A stretch of DNA of 64,000 bases from Lachancea kluyveri NRRL Y-12651 (GCA_000149225.2 CM000692.1:310001-374000), one strand, 5' to 3'; positions 48,639 to 59,502 are shown, counted from the stretch's first letter. A program made the numbers and translations. The notes: generated from the letters alone by a model not told the origin.

Positions 48639-50723
48639 TTAATGGTTTATAATGTCTTGCCCGGCACCAGACAGTTGTTCTTCTACTTTATCTGTTACTT
48701 GTTTAATGTTTTTTGTTTCCCCGTTAAGAATGTCTTTGCTCGTTTCTTCGAAAGATGATTGGATTTCTCCGATCTGCTCATCATGCTCTACTGTGCCATC
48801 TCTTAAGTTTTGGTTTCCATTTTCCATATTTTCCGTATTCTCTGTGCTTTCCGTATTTTCCGTATTCTCTGTGTTTCCCATAGTATCTTTGCTCTCTTCG
48901 TCACCGCTTTTCAACTTTTCTAAAGACTCCTGCTCTCCTGTATCATTCTTTTGTGCAAATGTCACTACCCAAGTGTCAAAGACTTGGATGTCATTTCTCT
49001 TAGATTCGCCCTCAACTTTTTCAACATTAGCAATTTTGGAGGGCAACTTCCGACCACGAGGCCCCTTGGCTCTTCTTTGACGGATATCAGACAACCCAGA
49101 TGTCACTTTTTCGAACCCACCTTGCTCATTGTCTTTTTTAGAAGTGTCTCCCTCGGTGTCCGTAGAACCTACACTCTGTGGAGATAGCTTCTTAGTCAAA
49201 TTTGGAGGTAAAGAATTGGGCGCCATACCTGGAAGTGCAAACAAACCGTTTAAATTGGAGGCAAAATTAGCTCTTTCACCACCAAATAGCTTGCCTCTTG
49301 GTGCAGCTTTATCAGCCTGGTCACTCTGGTTACCCTTTAGATGTTGCATTTGTTGTTTTTGTAACATCTCCTGAAAAGAAGCAATTTTGGAAGATGGTTT
49401 TTTAGGTACTGGAGGTGGACCACGTCTTTTGGGTCTATCCGGAACGGTGGGTGCTTTTGTGGACTTGGGATTATTCAATGAAGTGGAAGAGGAGGAAGGG
49501 AAAATACTCGGTCTCGAAGTAGAGAGTTCCGTTTCCTTAGTATAATTAGAGGTTGGAGTAAGCCCTTCATGAGCTTTTTTGCTGGAAATTTTCTCAGAAG
49601 CTTCGAGTGGACTCTCAAAGGTCTCATCGGTTAATTTTTCTGGACCTTCTATTGATGATGCCTCGGCCGGGTCCTCAACTGGCTTCTCGATTGGCTTCTC
49701 GATTGGCTCCTCGATTGGCTCCTCGATTGGCTTCTCGATTGGCTCCTCGATTGGCTCCTCGATTGGCTCCTTGACTGGCTCCTTGACTGGCTCCTTGACT
49801 GGCTCCTCAACTAATTTCTCAACCGGCTCCTCAACCGACTTTTCAAGAGAGGTATCACCGAATTCCTCTTCTATTCCATCACTAGCTTTGTCGGTAACAC
49901 TTTGGTCCGACTTCTCAATAGTTCCATATGCCTTGTCAACGGGATCTTCATCGGACCCAACAACAATAGGATTGGACTTTTGGGCCTCAGTATCTAAAGA
50001 AAAGCTTTCCTGAGTATCACTATTCTTTCCAACTTTTTTTTCAGGTGGTTCGACACTTCCAAAAGCCGCAGATGGTTCACCCAAAGTCCCTGTCCTTTGT
50101 GATCCCTCTGGCTTCTGCTGGACAACAAAGCCTTCTTCATCACTAGTGTGCATGGTCTGTACGTGGGGCTCTTCGAGCTCAGCCAGAATATCGTCTGTTT
50201 TTCTGTTTGTAATCTCGTCTATTTCATTTTCAATATCATTATGAATATCACTCTGTTCAGCCTCGGTAGGAGTTAAATGAGATGCTTCCTCCGACGTATC
50301 TTTGCTATCTCTGGCACCTTTGGCAGATAGCATAGATTGGATTTCCTTCAATTCATCAGAGGTATTACCCAGTATTTCATCAAGCATTTCAGAAGTGGTT
50401 TTACGCTGAGGTCTTTTCAACGGCAACTTGGGGGTAGGCGACTCTTCTTGCGCACCGTCGCTAATAACACTGGTCGTACGAGTTGGCCTTCTTGCTGGAA
50501 CTTGAGGTACAAATCCCACGCTAGAGCTTAAATCTTCAGTTTTGGCCCTAACTGGACGTTTAACTGGTACAGACGGTAAGCATTCGCCTGGTATTAGCCC
50601 AGCTGGGGAAGCAGTTTTCTGCGATTTCCACAGTTAGTATAACATAATAGAAAATAATCGAACTAATGACAGCCATACTCTTCTCGGCCTCTGCGGGACC
50701 TCGGGAATTTCTTCAGATGACAT
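48639..50723 (-). CDS. AIM21: Actin-patch protein Aim21, with a 5' intron
   Basis: Two exons on the minus strand, 50723-50679 and 50618-48639, give 674 residues (679 in S. cerevisiae YIR003W). Exon 1 encodes MSSEEIPEVPQRPRR and exon 2 resumes KTASPAG, which lines up with the S. cerevisiae start MPSEVTPKVPERPSRRKTSE. Without splicing the frame reaches a stop (the TAA inside the branch point) and no ATG precedes PQVPARRPTRT. Aim21 with Tda2 restrains actin filament ends at endocytic patches. The protein is proline-rich (RRPTR, VPDRPKRRGPPPVPKKP) and acidic, with a repeated EEPIEKPIEEPI region (~245-300). Confidence 0.9.
49681..49815 (+). repeat. 12-bp minisatellite inside AIM21
   Basis: About 11 tandem copies of GGCTCCTCGATT and close variants (CTTCTCGATT, CTCCTTGACT), in frame, coding the reverse-strand repeats EEPI/EKPI/KEPV. 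Confidence 0.9.
50619..50678 (-). other. AIM21 intron
   Basis: 60-nt intron on the minus strand: 5' site GTATGG (consensus GTATGT), branch point TACTAAC (plus-strand 50633-50639) and 3' site CAG 14 nt later. It falls exactly between codons. Confidence 0.88.
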
Positions 50724-50924
50724 TTGTTGAATGCTGTTTAACTTCTCAATTACAAACAAGAATTTCTACTGATTGGCATAGAATGGATTCCCTTTTTAAA
50801 CATCAAAAAGACTGTCGCCCTCGGATTCCACAAATCAGTATGCAGTCCCCTCGGAAACAATCCGGTGAAAATAGTGATGGTATTAGGAGCTAAACTTTAT
50901 TTAAGTGGAGCTATGTAGCGCAAA

Positions 50925-51302
50925 CTAAGCAGAGTAGTTCAAACGGAAGATGTCGTTGAAAACATAGTAAGAGTTACCCTCTGGCATTAAGTGGAAGACT
51001 TGAGAAAAACGTTGAGCGTTTTGTTCTTCGTCAATTAACAAGTCACCGGTAATCATAACTAACACATCACCGTTAGGAGAAGCAGGTTGAGCATCTAAGG
51101 TGGTGATTCTATGTGCGACTTTTTGAAAAGGTAAAGAGACTAGCTTTTCAACAATGTCCTTAGCACCCTGCAATTGGGTAGTTTCGAACGTCAACATAGA
51201 CTGATCTCTGTACAGATTACCTAACTGGGATCTGTCGGAATCAAATTGGTTGTAGTAAAACTCGGTAAATTGTTGGGCTAGAGAACTGAAATCAACGGAC
51301 AT
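50925..51302 (-). CDS. NTF2: Nuclear transport factor 2
   Basis: 125 residues, the same length as S. cerevisiae Ntf2 (YER009W). It carries Ran-GDP into the nucleus through nucleoporin FG repeats. It begins [20 protein letters not shown], keeps the cone-like NTF2 fold blocks [26 protein letters not shown] and ends [14 protein letters not shown], nearly as in S. cerevisiae. It is divergent from SEC3 across 225 bp containing a Reb1 site. Confidence 0.97.
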   Translation of the reverse strand: MSVDFSSLAQQFTEFYYNQFDSDRSQLGNLYRDQSMLTFETTQLQGAKDIVEKLVSLPFQKVAHRITTLDAQPASPNGDVLVMITGDLLIDEEQNAQRFSQVFHLMPEGNSYYVFNDIFRLNYSA

Positions 51303-51424
51303 TACTGCTATGGATCTGGTCTTGTGATTGGATTGGTTAGCAGTCCAGATTTGCCAGTTGTTGAAAATTTTCGAGATTAGTTTAGGTGTATAGAAGGAGC
51401 AGAGAAAAAAGAGGGATAAAAAGT

Positions 51425-51432
51425 CCGGGTAA
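51425..51432 (+). promoter_or_regulatory. Reb1 site in the NTF2/SEC3 promoter
   Basis: CCGGGTAA, exact Reb1 consensus, ~100 bp before the SEC3 start and ~125 bp before the NTF2 start. Confidence 0.6.
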
Positions 51433-51527
51433 CCTCCAGCTGATCGTGAGTTTAATGTTTGTCATTCTTCCCTTATGGTTCCCTCTTCTATTCGCTCCAA
51501 CGACAGCAATTGAAGCAGGCAATCACC

Positions 51528-54500
51528 ATGTTGGGCAAAACTTCTCCATTCAAGAAGCTATCGCATAGTAGGGGTGGTTCTGTCGATGAACACCATCACG
51601 GCCATTCCATGTTTCACAGGCGCACCGCCTCAATAAGCAGCAACAACAATCATCCACCAGTTACTGGTCATAAAAGGAGCGCTTCTCGTTCTTCGAACTC
51701 ATCTACCAGTTCCAATTTCCTGGCAGAACAGTATGAGAGAGATAGAAAAGGGATCATTACTCATTGCTTTTCCAAAAATGACCCCAAGACTGGTCTTCCT
51801 ATAAGCACATATATTACCCATGTTAGAATTATTGAGGACTCTCGCTATCCCAGTTCAAGAGCACCTAAAAACTCTCCTCTGATTAATAAAAAGAAAAGGT
51901 TTTTGATTGTCAGTGCCAGAAGTAATGGTGCAGGCATGCAATTGCATAAAGCAAGAGAAAACAGTAACGGATCTTTCCAAATTGGTAGAACCTGGGACTT
52001 GAAAGAGTTGACTTGTATTGAAAGAGACTTGGAGCAACCAGAGGGATTCTTATTTACAATGGGGAAGAAATATTACTGGGAAACCAATTCCGCAAAGGAA
52101 AGAACAATTTTTATCAAAAGTTTAGTCAAGATTTACATGGATAACTCCGCTGGCCGCATACCCCAGCTAATCAATTGGGACCTGTCAATGTTTTATCTGG
52201 ATGAAAACAGCTATCAAAGAGCTGTCGTGTCTGGCTCGGTGAGGCCCCAGCAGCAACAGCAGCAACAGCAACAGAAGCAACAACAGCAACATCAGCAACA
52301 AAATAAGCCGGTAATGTTGCCAAATGCTATTCCCCCTCCAGACAATGCGGAACCTATACAAAAATACGTTCAAACGCAAACACAAGCACAGTCAAAGCAT
52401 GTGACCTCACAGAAATCTGGTGGCTTAAACAATGCACCTTATTCTCAAAGTACTACTGTTGCCCAGCTCAGTAAATCTCTTACTTCACAAACTCCAGTAC
52501 AGGTGCATACGGCAAGCAAATCACCAACACGGAGTCAGGACTCATCTACAGGTGACGTTTCTCAACAAACATCCAAAATAGGAAGCCAATCTAGCAAAAT
52601 CAACAGTAATACTGACGAGACCGCTACAGCTAGTAGCATTCCAAGTGTTAGCAAATCAGAGGGCAAGGATACTTTTCTGGAAGAATTGAATACTGTATTA
52701 ACTAGTCCAGCGCAAAATGTCGATTTTGCCGTTTGCAGAAAGTCTTACCAAGAAGTGGAAATGGAAACAGACCCAAAAGCAGATGATGAAGAACAAGAAC
52801 CAGAAGAAAACTTTGGCGAACATGAAGACCAATATGATGAAGAAGACTTCACCGAGTTGTACAGGTCAAATTCCGACATCCAAACCCCTATCGATGGTGA
52901 TACAACCATGCGAAGCCAAAATGACACCTACGGTGATGAAGATACAAATGAATTATCCTTCGAAAAGGGTGACGAAATTCGTTACAGCCAGCTGCTTGAC
53001 GGAGACCAGCAACATGATTATCATGAGGTATCCACAATTCAAGAGGAGACATCTACACGATTAATACACGAGGGCGATGCAACCGAATTAAACACAGATG
53101 TGAAACAGACAGAGGGAGAAATGTATCCATCCACCACCGATGGCCAAGCCTTAATAGAGAGCTTAGACGAAATCAATTGGGAAGTCGATGATGATGCCAG
53201 TAGGTTGTTGGATAAACTACAGAACAAACTTGCAGAGACCGAATATATTTTCAACAAAGAACTGCTAAAACTTTCAGGGGCATCCAAAGATCTATCACCT
53301 TATGAAAATAGGGTATTTGTGGAATGTGACAAACTTGACCCTACACTATCTTTCTTCTCTATGGAACTAGCCAGCGTTTCACAGGATATCGAATTTGTGG
53401 AATCCCAGGCCAATGGGTTACAAGTTGAAGCTGCAAATAAAAAAATGCTATGGAAGGAATTGTCTGATATTTTGAGCTCCGTTTCTGTGGATGAATCCTC
53501 ACTTAGAGAACTTTTGAGTCTACCGATTAGCGAAAGGAACCTTGGAAGAATTGAGCAACTGTTATTTGGTTTGTATACCGCTTTGAAGGCCATCAGAGGT
53601 GATGAAACTGAACAAGAATACAACTTGGGTGAAATTCGGGCGTTGAAGGAGAGAAGACAAGCATATGAAAGAGTGACAGCCTTATTTTTAAAGAGAGTCG
53701 TGGACGAAATGGACAAGAAGTTTATAAACATTGATCATGGAGAGACTTCAGATGAACAACTAAATACGATGCTTTCAAGAATGCTGAGTTATTCTTCCTT
53801 AACTTTGTTTTGTAAGGACGTATCTATAGATACTTACTCTCAAATTATCCAAAGGTGGAACAAGGATATTCAAAGGTTGTACGACAGAAGGACCTACAAT
53901 GTGACTCAACAATTGCGACCAGTAATAGCTGATGTGAGCTCCCAGTCACAAAGGCTTTCGAATCAACAGGGTGAAAAACTGTTACTGGCTTGCTGGGATC
54001 AGTTTAAGAAAACGAAGACTACAAAATTTGACCAACCAAGTAATTCCGATCTTTTGGACGTGACAGTTGCTTCTATTTCTTCGATGGAAAAATTGTGCAT
54101 CACATACCAGAATTTTATCGACTCATTCTTTCATATCACGACAACATCTGATTTTGGTGAATACATAAAGAAATTTGAGCCCAGCTCTAGATCAGTTCCC
54201 TTGAATGACATCAAGAAGATGGAGTCTAATAGAGAATCCGCGCTTCTCAAAAATCAGCTTGTCACCACTATTTTTCAGCAACCGTTTTCCAAATTCTTTG
54301 TCAGCTTATTCCAGCTTACCAGAGGTGAGCAACATTACATTCCCGTGATTATCCTTTATCTAGAAAACAGGATGGCCTCACTTCGATCTACAAACCAAGA
54401 ATTCCTGCTAGCAACATTCAAAAAGGCGTTTGAAAAATTGAAGCAAGAATGGTACGAGTTTATAGATGAACAAGTGGTGTACGTGGAAAGGGCAGAAATC

Positions 54501-55280
54501 AATTTTAAATCGAGGAGTGTCTCATCCTTTATGTTTGGCCTACCACTGTTCATTAAAAAAGTCGAAGATCTCATCGCCTACGTTGCTTCAAATCTTAAAT
54601 TGGAACAGGTAGCCTCTTCGGAGTGCAGAGGACTTTTGAACAAGTCTTACAACAAGCTTGGTGAATCAATCCTAAAGCTTTTGACAAAAGATGATGCTAT
54701 TGATGCGAATATTACTGCATTGGAGTCTTCAGGTGCACCTGAGAAGCTGGATAAGTGTATATCTTTGTTGATCAATAGCAACTGGCTACAGGAGATGCTG
54801 GCAATATTTGGTAATGAGACACTTTTTGAATTTGTCCAAGAATCTAAAAATATTTTCGACAGGGAGAAAGAAATATACGCTGATGCGTTGGTAAAAGAAT
54901 CAATGAGCAGGCTGGTTACATTCATCGAGGGAGCCTATGGATTAGTCGGGGCCACTGGTAGCAGACGGGTTGATCCATCCAAATGGGCTGCTTACAGTCA
55001 GCAAAATTTGGATAAGATTTTGAAAATCTATACCTCTCGAGAGATTAATGAGTTGATTCAGACGCTGTATGGCAATATGGAGGCTCACTTTTTGAAAGAA
55101 AGTAACAACAATATGAGAGAACAGCTATGCGATAAGTTATGGTCTTGCATCCAGGGCCAAACCGTTTCTGTGTACTTGAAACTGTACTCCCTGATCGACA
55201 AGCATTATAAGGGCTCCTCAGTGAGTTTTACTAAGAATGATATTATAACTGCATTCAACAGTCACAAGAAGGACTTTTAA
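51528..55280 (+). CDS. SEC3: Exocyst subunit Sec3
   Basis: 1250 residues from the ATG at 51528 (1336 in S. cerevisiae YER008C). It is the exocyst landmark subunit that marks sites of polarised secretion. The start MLGKTSPFKKLSHSR aligns with S. cerevisiae MRSSKSPFKRKSHSR; upstream codons reach only a TTG. The N-terminal PH-like domain (~70-230, YITHVRIIEDSRYPSSRAP, KKYYWETNSAKERT) binds PI(4,5)P2 and Rho GTPases. A polyglutamine stretch (~237-262) and a Ser/Thr-rich disordered part replace the long charged coiled coil of S. cerevisiae. The C-terminal helical-bundle rod ends CDKLWSCIQGQTVSVYLKLY, highly conserved. Confidence 0.96.
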   Translation: MLGKTSPFKKLSHSRGGSVDEHHHGHSMFHRRTASISSNNNHPPVTGHKRSASRSSNSSTSSNFLAEQYERDRKGIITHCFSKNDPKTGLPISTYITHVRIIEDSRYPSSRAPKNSPLINKKKRFLIVSARSNGAGMQLHKARENSNGSFQIGRTWDLKELTCIERDLEQPEGFLFTMGKKYYWETNSAKERTIFIKSLVKIYMDNSAGRIPQLINWDLSMFYLDENSYQRAVVSGSVRPQQQQQQQQQKQQQQHQQQNKPVMLPNAIPPPDNAEPIQKYVQTQTQAQSKHVTSQKSGGLNNAPYSQSTTVAQLSKSLTSQTPVQVHTASKSPTRSQDSSTGDVSQQTSKIGSQSSKINSNTDETATASSIPSVSKSEGKDTFLEELNTVLTSPAQNVDFAVCRKSYQEVEMETDPKADDEEQEPEENFGEHEDQYDEEDFTELYRSNSDIQTPIDGDTTMRSQNDTYGDEDTNELSFEKGDEIRYSQLLDGDQQHDYHEVSTIQEETSTRLIHEGDATELNTDVKQTEGEMYPSTTDGQALIESLDEINWEVDDDASRLLDKLQNKLAETEYIFNKELLKLSGASKDLSPYENRVFVECDKLDPTLSFFSMELASVSQDIEFVESQANGLQVEAANKKMLWKELSDILSSVSVDESSLRELLSLPISERNLGRIEQLLFGLYTALKAIRGDETEQEYNLGEIRALKERRQAYERVTALFLKRVVDEMDKKFINIDHGETSDEQLNTMLSRMLSYSSLTLFCKDVSIDTYSQIIQRWNKDIQRLYDRRTYNVTQQLRPVIADVSSQSQRLSNQQGEKLLLACWDQFKKTKTTKFDQPSNSDLLDVTVASISSMEKLCITYQNFIDSFFHITTTSDFGEYIKKFEPSSRSVPLNDIKKMESNRESALLKNQLVTTIFQQPFSKFFVSLFQLTRGEQHYIPVIILYLENRMASLRSTNQEFLLATFKKAFEKLKQEWYEFIDEQVVYVERAEINFKSRSVSSFMFGLPLFIKKVEDLIAYVASNLKLEQVASSECRGLLNKSYNKLGESILKLLTKDDAIDANITALESSGAPEKLDKCISLLINSNWLQEMLAIFGNETLFEFVQESKNIFDREKEIYADALVKESMSRLVTFIEGAYGLVGATGSRRVDPSKWAAYSQQNLDKILKIYTSREINELIQTLYGNMEAHFLKESNNNMREQLCDKLWSCIQGQTVSVYLKLYSLIDKHYKGSSVSFTKNDIITAFNSHKKDF

Positions 55281-55435
55281 ACACTACTTGTAAAGTTAAG
55301 TAATCACCAACCACCTGAAGTCTTCGTTTTTAGTTACATAGAAACGAGATTTGAAATCGCGTCGAAGAAAAACTGTTATTCGATGCTCCGTCATCGCGCT
55401 GGAGAGTAGAGAATAAGAGATCAAAAGATTCACAA

Positions 55436-58400
55436 ATGGCTGATGATTTCAGCGATCTGGATGATGGGGAATTGGATTCTCTCTACGAGAAAAACATTAA
55501 TAAAAGAGTCCAGCATACGATAACTAGGAGGAGCATACCTCAGCAAAGAAACCTAGTAGGTCAAGTACTTGAGAACCAACAACCTTTTTATGAGGAAATA
55601 CAAACGACAATTACATATGGTCCCACCCATCACGACCTAAATCATGACAACCTAAATACCTACATCTATCCTACCAACTATGAAGTTCGTGACTATCAAT
55701 TTGATATCGTTCGTAAAGCGCTGTTTCAGAACCTTTTGTGCGCTATCCCCACTGGTATGGGTAAAACATTCATTGCAAGCACGGTGATGCTAAACTTTTA
55801 TAGATGGACCAATACTGCAAAAATTATTTTTACAGCTCCAACGCGACCGTTAGTTGCTCAACAAATCAAAGCTTGTTTGGGAATAACTGGTATTCCTAAC
55901 GAAGAAACTGCGATTCTTTTGGATAAAACAAGGAAAAACAGAGAAGAAATTTGGGCTACTAAAAGGGTGTTTTTCACTACCCCACAAGTTGTTGAAAACG
56001 ACTTGAAAAGGGGGGCTCTCAATCCAAAAGATGTCGTTTGCTTGGTTATCGATGAGGCGCATAGAGCACGAGGTTCTTATGCGTATGTGAATGTGGTTAA
56101 ATTCCTTGATAGGTTCAATAGCTCATACAGGACCTTGGCTTTGACTGCTACTCCAGCTGCGGACTTAGAGGGTGTACAAGAGGTTGTTGGAAACCTTAAT
56201 GTTTCTATAGTAGAAATTAGAACCGAAGATAGCATGGATCTTGTCAGATATATGAAAAGACGAGATAAAGAAAAAATCAGTGTTTCACTTATTCCAGAAA
56301 TTGAGGATATCATCGAACAGTTAGGTATCGCTGTTACACCGGTGCTAAATGAAGCTGTAGAGCTTGGAATCTATGATGAATGCGAGCCCTCTAAAATCAA
56401 TGCATTCATAGCCATGCAAAAAAGTCAGAAAATTATCGCCAATCCTACTATTCCAGAAGGCGTTAAATGGAAAAATTACTTTATACTTCAGCTTCTGAGC
56501 CATGTGGGACTTATGCTTCGGAGACTGAAAATTTACGGTATCAGGACCTTTTACAGCTATTTCAATAACAAGTACAAAGAATTTACTACCAAATACGCTC
56601 TGGGCAAATCTACAAATAAGACAGCAGCATCGTTTTATTATAACCCCATTCTAAAATCTATGATGAGGAAATGTGAGAGTCTTTTAAGCGACTCATCATT
56701 TCTAGGACATGAAAAACTACAACATATCAGAGATGAAGTATCCTGTTTCTTCAAATACTCTCGTTCAGACTCCAGGGTGATTATTTTCACAGAGCTCAGA
56801 GAATCAGCGTTGGAAATTGTCAAATGCATCGACTCCATGAATGATTCTACTTTAAGGCCCCATATCTTTATTGGCCAGGCGAGAGGGAAAGAAGGATTTG
56901 ATGATGAGGAGTTTGCAAGAAAGCACAAGCCGAAAGGGAGAAAGAAAGCAGAAAGGTTGAAAAGACATGAAGAAGAGAGACTCAAAGTAGAAGAAAAGAA
57001 ACGTAAAAAACAAGAAGAGCGCCTCCAGAGACATTCTAGTAGAACTGGGAGCTCTGAAGAAGCCCAAGTTACTGGTATGAATCAAAAACAGCAAAAAGAG
57101 GTTATTAGTAAGTTTAAATACGGCGAGTACAATGTACTCGTTTGCACGTCAATTGGTGAGGAGGGGTTGGATATTGGGGAAGTGGACCTGATTATATGCT
57201 ACGACACAACCGGTAGCCCAATCAAAAATGTCCAGCGTATGGGTAGAACAGGGAGAAAAAGAGATGGGAAAATTGTGCTTTTATTTAGTGGCAACGAATC
57301 TTACAAATTTGAACAAGCAATGGAAGACTATGCCCATATACAAAGACTAGTTTCCCAAGACTCATTGGACTATAAGAGGTCAGATAGGATCGTTCCAGAG
57401 GGCATCATACCTGAATGTCAAAAGAAGTTCATCACAGTGAGCGAGGAAAATGAAGAGGTGAATAATATGGAAGACACCGATGAAGTTATCAAGTTTGCTA
57501 CACAAGCAATGCTGGGCAAGCTCAAAAAACCTAAGAGAAACAAAAAATCTAAACAAGGAAAACCTGTAAAAAAGTTCTTTATTCCAGACAACGTTGAAAC
57601 GGGGATTGTTCCTGCTATCAGCATGGTAAACAAATATAAAGTGGGTGAAAATGGAGAGAAAATCATGTTAACAAGAAATGATGCTGAGAAAAACAATGCA
57701 CAAACTGCCATTTTAGATGACATCGCAAACGATTCCCTAGAATCATCACCTGCGAAATCTGAAGCAGAACTAGCTTTTTTCCCTGAAATTAAACCATTGA
57801 GTCATATTCTTAATAAAGGCAAAAATAACTTGGATCCTGATAATGGAACAAACGATATCCAGACGCCTATACATTCGACGAAAAGGACGTTTGATACTAG
57901 TAATAAGTTTGAAACGAGCCATGTTCCGCTTGCTTCTTCCAAGAATATAACAGACCGCTCTCACTTAACCAAAAAACCAAGGTGTAACATTTTGGAGGCA
58001 CCAGTCCCGGTATTGTTACATGAGCGAGTAATCTCTGCGCCTAATGGTACTGGCCAATATAATGGTCAAAAAACAGGATCCTCATGGAATGATGAAGCAC
58101 TATACAAGAACATATTTCTCAGGACAGATGGTCTTTTAACGAAGGCTGAAAGAACGTACTTTGAAAGTCATTACTCGGCATTGTGTCGTGTCTCTATTGA
58201 GGCAGCTCCTAAGTTCACAAGTCACACAAAGCAATCTAAAATAGCACATTGTAGTAAAACTCAGAAAATTATAGACATGTTTCGAAGTATGGACGAAAAC
58301 AGGAAGGAAAGCATTATAGAAATGAACAGAACAAAATGTTTGGTTTTAAACATTAAAAACAACCGAGATATTGGCTCACGTCTTGAAGACTTTTTGTCTC

Positions 58401-58558
58401 CGATATTGGTAAGTAATGACGACATTAGGTATACGCGGAATAATGAGACTAGTATTCATAATGGAAGTGCTAATATTGAAAGCGTTGAAGAAAGTGACAA
58501 GAATTATGACGACGGTGATCTGTCCAAGTTACTCGATTCGGATTTCTCCGATTCCTAG
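55436..58558 (+). CDS. MPH1: FANCM-type DNA helicase Mph1
   Basis: 1040 residues (993 in S. cerevisiae YIR002C). It is a 3'-5' helicase that unwinds D-loops and remodels stalled forks in error-free repair. Walker A is PTGMGKT (~105), motif II DEAH (~205, VIDEAHRARG), SAT-like LTATPAAD follows, and motif VI is QRMGRTGRKRDG. The FANCM-type helical insert lies between the RecA lobes, with a Lys/Arg/Glu-rich segment (~500-545) inside lobe 2. The C-terminal ~350 residues are divergent and probably bind partners such as Mhf1/2 and Smc5, and end in an acidic tail. It is in the same direction as SEC3, 155 bp away. Confidence 0.96.
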   Translation: MADDFSDLDDGELDSLYEKNINKRVQHTITRRSIPQQRNLVGQVLENQQPFYEEIQTTITYGPTHHDLNHDNLNTYIYPTNYEVRDYQFDIVRKALFQNLLCAIPTGMGKTFIASTVMLNFYRWTNTAKIIFTAPTRPLVAQQIKACLGITGIPNEETAILLDKTRKNREEIWATKRVFFTTPQVVENDLKRGALNPKDVVCLVIDEAHRARGSYAYVNVVKFLDRFNSSYRTLALTATPAADLEGVQEVVGNLNVSIVEIRTEDSMDLVRYMKRRDKEKISVSLIPEIEDIIEQLGIAVTPVLNEAVELGIYDECEPSKINAFIAMQKSQKIIANPTIPEGVKWKNYFILQLLSHVGLMLRRLKIYGIRTFYSYFNNKYKEFTTKYALGKSTNKTAASFYYNPILKSMMRKCESLLSDSSFLGHEKLQHIRDEVSCFFKYSRSDSRVIIFTELRESALEIVKCIDSMNDSTLRPHIFIGQARGKEGFDDEEFARKHKPKGRKKAERLKRHEEERLKVEEKKRKKQEERLQRHSSRTGSSEEAQVTGMNQKQQKEVISKFKYGEYNVLVCTSIGEEGLDIGEVDLIICYDTTGSPIKNVQRMGRTGRKRDGKIVLLFSGNESYKFEQAMEDYAHIQRLVSQDSLDYKRSDRIVPEGIIPECQKKFITVSEENEEVNNMEDTDEVIKFATQAMLGKLKKPKRNKKSKQGKPVKKFFIPDNVETGIVPAISMVNKYKVGENGEKIMLTRNDAEKNNAQTAILDDIANDSLESSPAKSEAELAFFPEIKPLSHILNKGKNNLDPDNGTNDIQTPIHSTKRTFDTSNKFETSHVPLASSKNITDRSHLTKKPRCNILEAPVPVLLHERVISAPNGTGQYNGQKTGSSWNDEALYKNIFLRTDGLLTKAERTYFESHYSALCRVSIEAAPKFTSHTKQSKIAHCSKTQKIIDMFRSMDENRKESIIEMNRTKCLVLNIKNNRDIGSRLEDFLSPILVSNDDIRYTRNNETSIHNGSANIESVEESDKNYDDGDLSKLLDSDFSDS

Positions 58559-58683
58559 ATACGCATTTAAGTATATGTACAATGATCACTTACCACCTTA
58601 GAATCACGCGTAAATAACAGCATGCTTCTTGCGTAAATTTCAGTCCGTTAGCCGAATTTTTTTCGAGAAGCTGAAAAAAAAAC

Positions 58684-58690
58684 TATAAAT
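58684..58690 (+). promoter_or_regulatory. TATA box of the U4 snRNA gene
   Basis: TATAAAT about 80 bp before the U4 5' end, the usual distance for yeast Pol II snRNA genes. Confidence 0.5.
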
Positions 58691-58764
58691 TGCAGAGAAA
58701 AATGAAAGTTGAACCCAACGTTCGCGATACTTAAGATATTTTTTTAGCTCTTTTTTAATACTCC

Positions 58765-58912
58765 ATCCTTATGCACGGGAAATACGCATATCAGTGAGGA
58801 TTCGTCCGAGATTGTGTTATTGCTGGTTGAAATTTTTAACCTGACCGCTCCTCATAGTTTAATGTGTCTTTTTTACACTATATGGCTATGCAGGGAATTT
58901 TTGGAATTATCC
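58765..58912 (+). ncRNA. SNR14: U4 spliceosomal snRNA
   Basis: Begins ATCCTTATGCACGGGAAATA, the U6-pairing region, then the 5' stem-loop CGTCCGAGATTGTG, the central domain TTGCTGGTTGAAATTT and the Sm site AATTTTTGG (58896-58904). The 3' end is estimated from the S. cerevisiae ending a few bases after the Sm site. The gene lies between MPH1/SEC3 and TMA20, matching SNR14 between YER008C and YER007C-A. The central region is ~10 nt shorter than in S. cerevisiae. Confidence 0.95.
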
Positions 58913-59502
58913 TCTGATGTTCGATTGAGAACGTTTTTTTTTACTTCAATTCTTAAAGTTATACCGATGTGAGTACACATCGGGAGAATTGGAAATGGTT
59001 CTTTGACTCAATGGTCTTAATATTCATCTTCGGCCTCTTATTTTGGATTTACGGAGCATGAAAGTAAAACGCTTGTAGCCTGTAGTGTAGCATGAAACAC
59101 GGCTGTGCTCTCATGTGTGCGTATGTGTCCTTTCTACGTGTCCGCCTGCAAGATTGCTCTAATGTTGTGCTTAACCTGTTTCAGTATCACGGCTAGAGTA
59201 TTGGTCTAATGGGCCTAGCGAGCCACAACTACAGTAGAGTAGCTCGCCTTCTGATACTATGCAGTACTCGCTGGCATGAAGGGATCTCTGGTAGCATTCA
59301 GTTTTTATTTTTTGTAAACTCGCAACATCTTGGTCCATTAGTTTTATCGAGGTATTACAGCATTTCAACCAGGTTCATTGTAGGTATTTGTTTATGTCCG
59401 GGTAATATTTAAAGAGGTGAAAAGTTTACATCTTTTGCATCTCTTTGGGTGTCAAAGCTGCTCATTATTCAACACTAACTTGAAGAATAGCTTTATACCA
59501 AT
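58913..59502. other. Intergenic U4 snRNA to TMA20
   Basis: 590 bp. It contains a T-rich run after U4, a potentially structured stretch (59183-59258), a Reb1 site CCGGGTAA (59398-59405) and a TATTTAAAG sequence just after it. No protein-coding frame is supported. Confidence 0.5.
59398..59405 (+). promoter_or_regulatory. Reb1 site upstream of TMA20
   Basis: CCGGGTAA, exact Reb1 consensus, ~98 bp before the TMA20 start codon. Confidence 0.6.
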
